From Voacanga thouarsii (Eukaryota > Streptophyta > Magnoliopsida > Gentianales > Apocynaceae), in assembly GCA_026120185.1 (NCBI GenBank), contig JANUWF010002057.1:62001-126000 (forward strand): a stretch of 64,000 nucleotides of DNA, read 5' to 3'. The notes under the pieces were generated by a model. That model worked only from the letters and a program-made list of their open reading frames with translations. It searched no databases and had not been told where the DNA came from. The position numbers and the translations under genes were made by a program. This document shows, piece by piece, positions 21,791-33,195 of this stretch. Position 1 is the first letter of the stretch; the number at the start of each line of letters is the position of its first letter.

Positions 21791-21857
21791 TGTATAGAGT
21801 TTTATTGGGTTTGTGTTTGCAACCCTACTTTGTATAGAGTTTTATTGGGTTTGTGTT
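21776..21857. repeat. 40 bp tandem duplication
   Basis: Two near-identical 40-base units (TTTGCAACCCTACTTTGTAT...). The first unit overlaps the right end of the hAT-like element, so the duplication copies the element terminus together with its flank. Confidence 0.93.
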
Positions 21858-21859
21858 AG

Positions 21860-22680
21860 CGGCTGAAATTGGGAACATCCAATTCAAAGGCCATTCCAAA
21901 AATATCTATTGATGGTAATAATTTATCTTAATGGTAAGAAGGTTAATTTTTGAGTTCGACACTAGATTATATATTTAAAAAATAGATGAAAGTTTAATAA
22001 AAATATTAAATTGGACAAAAAATAAAAAATTACATTCAAATTTAAAATAAATAAAAATAAAATTTTAAATTAAACAAAAATAAAATTTTAGATTAAATAA
22101 AAATAAAATTTTATTGACTAGAATGTGAAATTGAACAAAAATAAAAATTTAAGTCAAACAAAAAAATAATAAAAAATTATCTTTCCAAATAATTGAGATT
22201 TAAAATTATATAGAATTATAAATTATAAATTAAAATTAAATGGAAAATAAAAATATATTTTCAAATTCTTTTTAAAAAATAGATGAAATTTTAATAAAAA
22301 GATAATTGAAAAGATTTAAATCTCTAATAATTAAAAAGATAAAATTTGATTTTTATTAATATTCATATTTCAAATTTAATTTGTATTTTAAAAAACTTGA
22401 GAATAATTTTTTTATTTTTCATTTAATATAAATTTCTAATTTTTCATTTCAATAGAGAAAGTGTGAAAAAAGAAGAAGAAGAAGAGAAGTGTGAAAACTA
22501 CTGGAAAGAGAAAAAGAAATGATGGGCCTAGCCAGTCAAGGAATAGGAACGGGAGTGCAAAAGTTGAAGACAAAGTGTGAAACAAAAAAAAAAAAAAAAA
22601 AAAAAGAGAAACTGTGACATGATGCCCCTAAATTGGAGTATGTGATTATGACCGTCTCGTATTCGGCAAACGCAACGTGG
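21860..22680. other. AT-rich spacer
   Basis: A/T-rich low-complexity sequence with a poly-A run near 22585-22605. No gene recognised. Confidence 0.55.
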
Positions 22681-22686
22681 TAGTGG

Positions 22687-22880
22687 GAATTTGATCAAAA
22701 TAAGTTTTGACTACCAAAAACGGATTGGAATGTGGGGATATGACGGACAAGGGTTACCTCGCGTTTGTAAAATGTAAAGTCCCCTTGTACCTCGTGTTTC
22801 ATAGATCAAGAAACATTGCCAAAACCCCAGTCAGATAAAGCTGGCCATTTGCGGTGAAAAGCGATAATTCGCGTCTAACA
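22687..22880. repeat. MULE left TIR
   Basis: Imperfect inverted copy of about 31120-31312. The outer boundary is set by ATTTGATC on the left against ATTTGACC (reverse complement) on the right, and is uncertain by several bases. Confidence 0.75.
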
Positions 22881-23391
22881 GACACAAGATTCTCGTGAAT
22901 CAATTCAATATTTTTTTGGAGAGGTTCTTAGAATCTCTGAAAGCTAACAAAATTCACAGGAGGTAATTTTGCCTTCAATTTATACTGACCCAACTCCTCC
23001 CAGCTTCTTCTTTGCATTTGTTTGAAAATTTCAGCTCCTCCTAACTTCTCTGCTTTTCTTTGCGTTTTGAAATTCTTCTTAGCTCCTCCTAAGTTCTCTG
23101 CTTTTCTTTCCTATAATTTTTTTTTGCCACTGTTGAAGAAGAACTAGATGGAGAGTTGCTGTCGGAATACTATCAGCAGGAGAGAGTCGCTGTCGGAATT
23201 TCTATTCACCGAAGCACTGCCAAAGTTCTCCAATAATAGTTTTTTTTTTCAAATGATAAAATCGAAAATATATTAGAATTCTATATTTATTAAAATTTAA
23301 TTGATTAAAATATTGAGATTTATTGTTAAATTATAGCAAATGTGTATTTGGGATTATGTTAAATTATTTTTTAATATGTGTATGTTATATA

Positions 23392-23668
23392 TAAATAGCT
23401 TAAATCTGTATAGAATTAAAATTTTATTGAATTATTGATTTGGTTTGTATTGTGTTGTGATGAATGAGTATTTTGGTATGTGCTAAATAGCTTGGATCTG
23501 TATGGAATTAAAATTTTATTGAATTGTTGGTTTGGTTTGTGTCATGTTGTGATGAATGGGTATTTTAGCATGCGATAAATAGCTTGGATCTTTATGGAAT
23601 TAAAATTTTATTGAATTATTTGTTTGATTTGTATTGTGTTGTGATGAATGGGTATTTTGGCATGTGAT
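23392..23668. repeat. Three 92 bp tandem repeats
   Basis: Units start AATAGCTTNNATCTNTATNG at 23394, 23486 and 23578 and share TTAAAATTTTATTGAATT, GTTGTGATGAATG and GTATTTT. They lie between the left TIR and the transposase, a position where MULEs keep promoter and transposase-binding sequence. Confidence 0.92.
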
Positions 23669-24934
23669 AAATAGGTATATAAATGGGCATGTAATAATAA
23701 TATTTACAGTACCTAGATTAAATATTTATCATTACATGAATTTGAAAGAAATATTTATCATTCCATTTTTTCCATTGCAAATTCAAGATATCTAGCTCAA
23801 ACTCTCTCCTAAAACAATATAGATATAGACCCTCTATGTGTATAAATTACATAAATTTTTAATTTATAAATTATTTGATTACAAGTAACTTATTAAAAAA
23901 AAAAAGTGAGATTTATAAAATATATATTTTTAAATAAGACAGATTAATTGGAAAACATTGGAAAAATATATAATATTCATTTCTTGATATTTTATTTAAA
24001 AATAAAAATAAAAATATTTAGATACGCATATAAAATACTTATTGGGATACAAAATAATTATTTAAATAAGGAAAGGAAGAGGTGCTGAGGAATTGAGATT
24101 TATTTAAAAATTTTTACATTAAAAAAATTTAATTATTTTTTACATTAAAATTTTAATTATTTAAAAATACTTTACACGATAGATTTTTTTTTTTTTTTAC
24201 AATTCTCTCGATGTTATTACATTAAAAAAAAAAAAAATGATCCTTAAATTTTTTATGCACAAATTGAATTTGTACATATGAGTTCTATAACTAAATTTTT
24301 TAATATAAACGTAAACAATTTAATGACTTTACATTTTTAATTAAATTAGTAAATTAAATCCTTACATTTTTTTTAATTGAATTCATAAATTATTTATAAA
24401 TTAAATTCTTACATTTTTTTAATTAAATCCATAAATTATCCATATTCATAAACACTTGAAGTTAATATTTAAACTTTATGTTTTTGTATCATATTAAATA
24501 TATATTAACTTCTTGAATAATTAATCTTAATTATCTTAATTAGTTTTATAATAGTTAAGTAAGTTTTATATTATTTTAATATGTCAAAACAATAAAAATA
24601 TGCAACTCATATAAAATTTATATTGAATGATGCAATATATAAATTGGATATGTATGACACATATATAATTTATTTAAAAATAAATCAATACTCATATATT
24701 AAATGACGTAATATTTAATAATTAATTTGGGATATATTAAATACTCATTTTGGCACATATCAATTGTTCTATTTTTTGGGGATATATTTGTGTTAATTAA
24801 TTTGATATTGGTTGATATAGTAATTCAAGGTTGTGACATACTTTATTTTTTGAATAGAAAAATCTTGCCTAATTTATCTAGATATAATGTCATTGGAAGA
24901 ACCTGTAAGACTACGGTTATATTGAGATTGTGAA

Positions 24935-27780
24935 ATTATGCACACCACACACGATAATTTTTTTAATGGTCCCAATAGCAAGGTGTTGATTATTAAAAAT
25001 CGAGTTAGTTTTCTCAGTTTAGTCACAAAATATATACGATTCAAGGATTGAAAACATCTACTGTTAAGCTACAAATCATAATGAGAGATGACACTGTTAT
25101 TGGTACTGTGACGATGTCTACAACTACTTTTATAACGGATTATGATGATATGAAAAATTTGTGGTACTATACATCTACCATGAAGGGACAGTCAATTGAT
25201 CTACATGTTCATTATGAAATCATCCAGATTACGAATGCAACAGTTACATATCTTCTAGAGCATAACATCCCAACAGCTATAGATCGTCATTCACTAGATT
25301 ATTTAACTTAACTGTTCCTTTTAATATGCCTAATTTTGATTTAAAATTTTCAACACTTGTCGCCAATGGTGCTTCACATATCCCAAATGACATTTTCCAA
25401 TTCTGTTTCAATACATCAGTTCTTGATACCCCAATCGTTGGACCTAGTAATCAATACTTATCAACCTCTACTTGGTTTGTTACGCCTCCATTTCATGACC
25501 ACATTCAATCCTTTCAATTACAGACGAGCCTACCATTATTTTTGGCTGCTGAAATTGGTGTTTTGATTGATATAACCCCAGTTTATGAATGAGTTGCTCG
25601 AGAGCCTAACTTGATAGGTGTTCCGGAGGCGACTATGAATGAGTTGGGACCCACATAAGACATTGATGGGCCTACTGCGGATGATTCCACCGACAAGGAC
25701 AAGGGGGATGCCGATGCAAGAGAAGATATTCCCGATCCTTCTGTAATGCAACAACCTACTAATAGACTCGCTGAACCAGACTGCAGCCTGTATAATTCAC
25801 TGTATTCAATCTACCTTGACAGGTTGAATACTTCTCAAAAAATAGAAAATGAAGGTGGTAGAATAACACTAAGTAGTGGAATGGATTTATAGTCATAATC
25901 CAACAATGACTTAAGGATTGGCATGTAGTTTAGGAATAAGGATAAGTCATTTTGGGCTATTTTGTTGTGGTCTATTAGAGTGGGTCGTGGGTTTACGGGA
26001 GTAGAAAGCAAGAGTGTATATTGGATAGTAGAGTATAAAAATTGAACTCCACAACATTCTTGTTATTGGCGGATCCATGTGCGGAAAAAGACCGGTTGTG
26101 GCCTGTGGCAAATTACTCGATGACATGGAGAGCATATTTGTCCAATACAGATAGTAGACGGGAACCATTGAAACTTGAGTGCGAAATTCATAGTGAATCA
26201 CACATTGTCGATGATTCACAATAATCTGGAGATTAAAGTCAGTGAAATAAACAGTCATATTCATAACATATTACATTTCGCTCAATTTTACAAAAAATGA
26301 TGGAACGTGCACAAACATGCTATTGAGATGATCTATAAAGATTGACCTTCTTCATTTTCACAATTACCACGGTATATGCAAGCCTTATAAGATGCGAATC
26401 ATAGTACTGTCGTGGCGTGACACTTCTTGCTTATAGACACCAATGGGCCAAGACTTTTGAATATGTTTTTTGCACGTTTGGACCCTGTATTGATGCATTT
26501 GTTCACATAAAATCAGTACTCAATATTGATGGGACATTTCTTAGGGGTATATATAAGAGAGAACTCTTAACAGTAGTGGATTAAGATGCCAATAGCCATA
26601 TATTACCCTTTGCATTTGCAGTTGTTGACGAAGAAACTAATGACAGTTAGGGATGGTTTTTTACCTTACTCAAATAATATGTATTAAATGATTGAAAAGT
26701 TTGTTTAATATTTGACAGACACATTGAGATTATGAATACAGTTCATCGACTATTCCTTTGGTAAGAGCCAATGGCAGTGCACAAATTTTGTCTTAGACAT
26801 ATTCGGAGTAACTTCAATGTAAAGTTCAGAATACATGAGTTAAAGAAGTTGATGTACGCAGTTGGAGATCAAAGCAAAATGCAAAATTTTTTGAAGGTTA
26901 TGGAAGAAATTATTTTGCTAAACGGCCAAGCAAAGGCATGGCTGGATTTGATTCTGAAAGAGTAATAGACGCTTACTTATAATGGTGGACATCCGTATGG
27001 TAACATGATAACCAATTTGACAGAATCTTTCAACAGTGTCGTTCAAAGTATATGTGCTCTGCCCATCAACATGATTAATGAGTCTTCGTTCAAAAAAATA
27101 ATCAAATATTTCAACGACCATAGACAAGGGGTTAATCACGAGAGATATCACTTTCCTTCTAATATATGGGGGCAAATTTGTGACGAATGAAATGAAATGA
27201 AGAACACACCACGTGTTGAGTTTTAATTAGGATTGAAATATTTTTAATGTTATTTCACTGTATCATAAGCATGGGAAGGGAGATAATTCATATGAGGTTA
27301 ATATTAGGGCCAGAACATGCAGTTGTTGCAAATAGGAAATATATAGAATACCTTGTTTATATACATTTACAGCATGTCAGCAATTGAGGCTGAATCTTGG
27401 AGATCTAGTGTCATGCGAAAACATTACACTATGCTACAGGCTGACTTATACAACACAGTTTAGGCCCATTCCACACGAAGATTATTGGTGTACCCTAGTT
27501 TTAGCTTGATGCCGCTTGCTCACCATTTGAAGAACTATTGAAGGGGTTGAATGCGGAAGTCTCGTATTCGGAATGAGATGGACGAATGCAATCCTGATTC
27601 ACCTCCTTGTTATGGCTTATGCCATCGCAGTGAATATAATAGGAGAAATTGCACTCACAGTACCATAAAGTGAAATGAACATAGATTAACCTTGTAGCAT
27701 GTTTCTTGAATATGAAATATTTGTTTGGATACAATGCTTACTCTCATCTGTTAGCTAAATTTTTAATATTGCATTGAGGC
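24935..27780 (+). pseudogene. MuDR/MURA-type transposase remnant
   Basis: A DDE transposase that would cut and paste the element at its TIRs in the nucleus. Order: an N-terminal region of MuDR type (about 25048-25310 and 25326-25590), an acidic linker (25600-25780), the MuDR DNA-binding region (about 25930-26270, SKSVYWIVEYKN and LWQIT), then TVVAWHFL-like and IDTNGPRLL, and the catalytic domain (about 26510-26660, INIDGTFLRGIYKRELL and ILPFAFAVVDEE, Asp in IDGTF). Next are CLRHIRSNFN, ITNLTESFNS, and a SWIM zinc finger (TCSC...CLYTFTAC, about 27305-27380, with the usual His replaced by Tyr), then FRPIPHEDYW. At least ten stops or frameshifts interrupt it. Confidence 0.88.
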
Positions 27781-27879
27781 AATTTGAATTGTTTATCTTT
27801 AATTTTATGTTTGTTTTTCTATATTTAATTTGATGTTAGCTATATATCTTTTATTTATTTTTAATTTCTATAATATCGG

Positions 27880-30115
27880 TGTATTTGTATTAGGGCACAA
27901 TCTATGAACATACTTCTCACGGAGTGGATCCAGGTTCTATTATATCAGATGTATTGACATTACAGTGTAGACATAGGTCATTACACATTTAGGCAGGACA
28001 ATTATACAGTGATGTTATTACTACAAAGCAAAATAATAGCATATTTTAGGAAACTCAACTATTCAATCATCGTATCGAGCAGCTCATAGATATTGTCGAT
28101 TTTGGTGAACTTATATGAAAATCGACTATCCACTAATTACAACATTGATAGAAAGATGGCGTTAGGAAACGCATACGTTTCACTTTACAATTGGAGAGAC
28201 TATCATCACCCTCTAGGATATAGAGATCCTTTTCGGATTATATGTATATGGTGATCCTATTTGTAACAATTGATTTGTACATACGCTTGTAGAGTTGATT
28301 GACATGTGTGACGAGCTATTAGGATTTCAACCGACTCCGATAGACTTTGATGAATATTGGTTGAAAATCATTTATCTCGAGAGAGCATTGAGTCAACTAC
28401 TACCTGCACACTCGACACAAAAAATGATAAGTTAGCGTACACGGTATCGTATTATGCAACTTATTGGTGGCTTTCTGCTCTCGAACAAGTCTTGCAATAG
28501 AGTACATTTGCACTTTTTAAAATACATCTATGATTATCGGGTATGCTTAGTTGGGGAAGTGCAACCTTGGCTCATCTGTATTGTTGTTTGCACAACGCTA
28601 CGTCCTACAGAGCACATACCATCAGTGACCTATTACTGTTAATTCAGGTATGAAACAAAATTTTTAAAAAAAAATCTTATAAGTATTTCAAAATAATAAT
28701 GACTATAATTTTCTAAGTAATGGTTATTAATGTTGAAATAGTTATGAGCTTAGGAGAATATTCCTATTATTAGACTAACAAGAGTCCGTTCGGTTTAGGA
28801 TATTGATCTACAAGCCCCTAGAGGATGAGTATGGGCGGGACCGTTAAAGCTTTCTCGAATCCCGATACATGTGTTGCTTGTTTATAGGGATCAGTTGCAT
28901 AGGATGCAACATGATCATGTAAGTATTATTTCAACCAATTTGCTATCAACAATAATTTTAAGTTTGTTATTGATTATTGACACTGACAATTTATCTTTAT
29001 ATAGTTTATCTGGCAACCTTACGATGAGCATATGTTGGCTACCTTACCCCCTATTGCACTTATGAGCGACATATCAGGGGTCTATCACATCCCTAATTTG
29101 TTAAGAGATAATAGAAGTGCATCGCCCAAATAGAGTCATGCAACAGTTTGAACTGGTATAGACAATCATTGTTGCAATTGACATTAGTGACAATTTGCAT
29201 GCCCGTAACATGAGGACTACCGGTGCAGAGGTGGATCGAGATTGATTCAATAAATTTTGCTAATTTGGTTAATAGACATCCAACCGTTCTGAGTGGACAA
29301 TTCAGTTAGGATCAGAATATAGTTTTGCCTGACTATGCAGTATGGTATTGGACTCATACGAGGCTATTGATTGGTAATTTGACTATAATGCAACAAAACC
29401 ATGTGGACAACCAATCGAGCAGTGGGGCGACTAAAATATTAGTACGTATATTTTTTTTAATAGTCTTGAGTAATAAACCATTCAAACATTTTATTGACAT
29501 ATATATATACACTAATTCAATGCACTAGATATTGTACTTAGGGAACGAAGGATGTCAAAATGAGGATCTAGTGACTAGACAAGTGTTGGCATGGATAAAG
29601 GATCTCGCCATGCGTTCGTTGACTGCTGCTAGTGAGGCTGGTCGTTAAACTACCCATTATATGAGCCATCTAAATGAAGCTACATTTCTGATTCGATACA
29701 TTCGATCCCACAAGAAATCAATCATGGAATACCACCGATATGGAGGAGGATAGACGGGCACGTAGACGTGTAGTAGGATCACAAATCACCAGTACACAGA
29801 GAAGAATACAATTATGAATAAGGCGATCCTACAGCGGTTGAAGATAGGCATACTAATTTTGTTTGCTCCGCAGTACCTAGTCTTCGATACTAAATGTTTG
29901 TCTTCGACTGATGAATTTGCCACTAGTCCATCGACTGGACGGTCTCAGAGATGACATAGGCAGTTTGTAGAGGATGAAAGTTCATCCCACCGTACTGAGG
30001 AGTAAGATGAAGGACAACCAGAAGAACAACATCAACAACAAATTCAGAGACGAGTTCAACTTCCAAAGAATCGTCGAGGATTTTATTGTGGGGCTAACTA
30101 TCATCCTTTTTTTAA
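27880..30115 (+). pseudogene. Plant mobile domain (PMD, MAIN/MAIL-like) gene remnant
   Basis: The broken plus-strand frames read LITTLIERWR, ETHTFHFTIGE, ITL.DIEILFGL and GDPI (about 28125-28260), then IDFDEYWLKIIYLERALSQ and RTRYRIMQLIGGFLLSNKS (28340-28500). This is the signature of the plant mobile domain found in MAIL1/MAIN and in transposon-borne genes. Later parts (VYRDQLHRMQHDHV at 28875, LPPIALMSDISGVYHIP near 29050) continue the domain, and the tail near 30030-30110 is basic. An intron-like gap is possible around 28640-28740. The PMD's biochemical role is not settled. In this position it is the second gene of the MULE, in the same orientation as the transposase. Confidence 0.8.
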
Positions 30116-31070
30116 GATTATTTCATGGGTAATAAAGTCCATTGTTTGTTTTGAATTTTAAAGTTCATGACTTGATAATCATACAAGATAACCTATTCTT
30201 GATTATCGCTACTAATATGATAAAGTTACAAAAGATTTGGTACCAATGTTAAATACTCAACTCAACCAGTGTTAAAATACTTATATAAATAAATTCACGA
30301 ATACAAAATACCTCAAGTATGATAATCACAATGTGAACGAAAGAGGGAATTATATTTCATTAATATTCACAATTATTTTAAGTCAAAATAGAATTAATAA
30401 AATATCATTATCAAAATTATGATATATAATTTATATTTAAAAATTAAAGGCAAAACAATAATTTCAATTTAGTTTGGCCATCTTTGAAGACAAAATTAAT
30501 AATAATAAAATTTTAAAGTCAAATAAAATATAAAATAATTTTAAAATAATTTTTTTAAAACAAAAAATACTCAAAATATTCATGAAATATTCAACTATTA
30601 TTCACTAAAATATAAATCAATATTTGCATATTTTCTTTAATATTTCACTCATTATTTGAATTTAGTTAAATTATAAATTATTTTAATAGTTGGAACTATA
30701 CATTTAGTACATTTCAATAGCTAAGAATTTAAATTAATACAATTTTTTTTGCAAATAATTAAATATTATAAATTAAAGTTAAATTAAAAAATAAAAACTT
30801 ATTTCCAAATCCAATATAAAAAATAAATTATTGTAAAAATACATATATTACTTGTTAAGATCAAATTTAAATTAAAAAATTTTACATGTGAATTATTTAA
30901 ATTTATATAGGACTTTGCATATTTAGTGTCATTTTAAAATATTAATTCTTTTTAAATAAAAATTTGAAAATTTGTGAAAATGAAATAGAGGAAATTTATG
31001 AAAATGAAATAGAAGAAAAGAGAGAAAAAAGTTTTACAATAAGTTAGAGGGACTTGACCGTGTTTACTAG

Positions 31071-31133
31071 GACAGCTCGTGTTTAGCAGACGTAAGGTCC
31101 ACTTGGATCTTGCGTTTGCTATATGCGAGCTGT
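31071..31133. repeat. Palindrome beside the MULE right TIR
   Basis: GACAGCTCG at about 31071 pairs with CGAGCTGTC ending at 31134. The arms between (AGCAGACG...GGTCC / GGATC...GCGTTTGCT) are also largely complementary, forming an imperfect ~63 bp hairpin. Confidence 0.8.
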
Positions 31134-31312
31134 CACTTTTTATTGCAAATGGCCAACTTTATTTGACCAGGATTTGGGCAATGTTTCTCACGTTGTAAAA
31201 CGCAAGGTACAAGTGGACCTTATATTTCACAAACACAAAATACCCTCTGTCCATCATATTCCCACATTCTAACCCGCTTTTGATCATAAAAATTTGACCT
31301 ATGTTGGTCAAA
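31120..31312. repeat. MULE right TIR
   Basis: Reverse-complement partner of 22687-22880, with many substitutions. The ends of the match are approximate. Confidence 0.75.
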
Positions 31313-31429
31313 TCTCCAGGTGGCAGTTCGCCTCCCGCCTACCAAATGTGAGGAACCCATCCACGCAATTATGTTTTCCTTTGCACTCATTTGCGGTTGG
31401 GAATCCAAAAAGGAAGCCTATTTTAGTCA

Positions 31430-31610
31430 AAAATGATAGAGGCAGAGGGAAGAGTGTGGTGTTTAAAACCTTGGAAGGAGAATTCAAGTAGCTTCTGGAT
31501 AATTCATTCCCGCACTCGAGAAGTTTCTGGGCTTGGAAGATGAATTATCCAGAACCTACGGCATTGGGCTTACAACTCTTTTGAAGTATTGAACAGAGAC
31601 GCCCACGCTC
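31430..31610 (-). promoter_or_regulatory. Orphan sHSP promoter copy
   Basis: The block GGGAAGAGTGTGG, TTTAAAACC, AGAATTCAAGTA, CTTCTGGATAATTCATT, AGTTTCTGGGC repeats, in the same order and strand, the promoter of the intact sHSP gene (14800-14900). The TATA-like box and HSE-like pentamers are kept. No sHSP coding sequence follows on the minus strand below 31430; a ~110 bp unrelated stretch and the MULE right end come instead. Confidence 0.85.
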
Positions 31611-31619
31611 TTGGCCCAG

Positions 31620-33140
31620 ATATCTTTTGTCTTTTTTCCTTCTTAAGAAATATATGTTTCACGGGCAAACAGGAGTAAAAAATTAACTAAGAAATCAAAT
31701 GCTTAAAAAAAATCTTCAATGTGAAAATATTGGTAGTGCAACTGCCAAAATAAAAAAAAAGATTAACCACTAAATCGAGGGTTCAAACTAAGTATTTACT
31801 TTGTTATTGCAATCAAAATAAAATTGGACAGTGACTCATAATTTTAAAAATAATCGATAAAGTCGAACGAAACTTGACTTATATAAAAAAAAAATTCGTA
31901 TTTTCGGATTTAATAGTGACTTATAGTGCCAAAAATAGTCGGATGAAGTCAGACGAAACTTGGGTTTTAATAAAAAATATCTTCTCCAAAGAAATTTCCT
32001 GCGGACATAAAACTATTTTGTTACGTTTAGAAATATTGCTATACGCTGTATGGTTGCATGAACTTTTGCAGAATCCACAAATAATTTAGATTATATTTGA
32101 TTGGCTAGAAAATAAATAGAAATTGGCCAACTGTGGTGAAATTAAACCAAATAGAAGATTTAAGGACCCTCATCCAAAAAAAAAAAAAAAAGACTCCAAC
32201 TGCCTGTAAACCATCTGGTAATAGTTTTAGGATCAATGGTTATCAAATGTAATTTTATCAATTGTATTTTAACAATTGTGATTGGTGAAAAGTATGTAGT
32301 TTTAAAATTTATATTTTTTGCAACCAATTATTATAATTTATGAGTTTGGTAACTAGTCTACAAATGTGATTTTGATTTACAAAATGTCAAAAATACTTAT
32401 AACACTTAATTTAGTTCCTACTTAATTGCTTTCCTTCGCAAATACCTCTTTAATAATAATTCCTAAAATTAATAAAATTTTAGCAAACCAATTTTTTTTT
32501 TTCTAAAACCAAATCATTCACCATGGTACCTAAAAACTAAATATCATTTTTAAACAAAATAAGCATTATAGTTTATACTCACAAAACTGAGAAGGAAAAA
32601 ATAAATTTCACAAAATAGAGTAAAGAAATAAGAAGATTCGTGTTATTTGGAGAGGAGTGTCATTGTGGCAATCACTAGGAGGTTTGGAATTTAAATAAAA
32701 AAAATTGTTTAATATTAAAAATTAAAATTATAAAACCACAACCGAAATTTAGAATTATCAAAAGTTGAGATATAACAACTGTTGAGTTGCAAACGGATTT
32801 ACCTCTAATGTTTAAGTTGGAGATGGCATGAATCTGAGCATCATTACATTACCAAGTTTTGGAACCAGTAATCCATTGACATTGGTGAATCCAGTAAAAT
32901 GACTTTTTTATTCACACAAGGGCTTTGTTTACTTCGTTTCATAGTTTCTTCAATATGAACATTTTCATTCTTCACAATTTTTTGACAAATTCGTTGTACC
33001 AATAAAAAGTAGAAGGCTGAAACAAACACTTTAATTTTCCACTTTACGGAGCAGAATCTCCATTCACAAACATAGTAACCCCCTAAGCAAAATTTATATA
33101 CATTTTTGCAAAAACATCTAAATCAACAATTTCAATCAAA
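31620..33140. other. AT-rich spacer
   Basis: No gene recognised. The last ~100 bases (33040-33142) resemble the 3' flank of sHSP genes and belong to the broken copy that starts at 33143. Confidence 0.55.
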
Positions 33141-33195
33141 ACCTAACAAGAAATTTCAACGGATTTAACATCGGGCTTCTTCACCTCCTCGGAAT

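Larger units (their letters stand above)
22687..31312 (+). mobile_element. Mutator-like element (MULE) with transposase and PMD genes
   Basis: The sequence at about 22687-22880 recurs as an imperfect reverse complement at about 31120-31312 (shared blocks: GGAATGTGGGGATATGA, AAACATTGCC, AAAGCTGGCCATTTGC). These are the long TIRs expected of a MULE. A possible decayed 9-base TSD is CGTGGTAGT on the left and GGTGGCAGT on the right. Inside on the plus strand lie a decayed MuDR-type transposase and a decayed plant mobile domain gene. The ~8.6 kb size fits an autonomous MULE. All coding frames are now broken. Confidence 0.82.
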
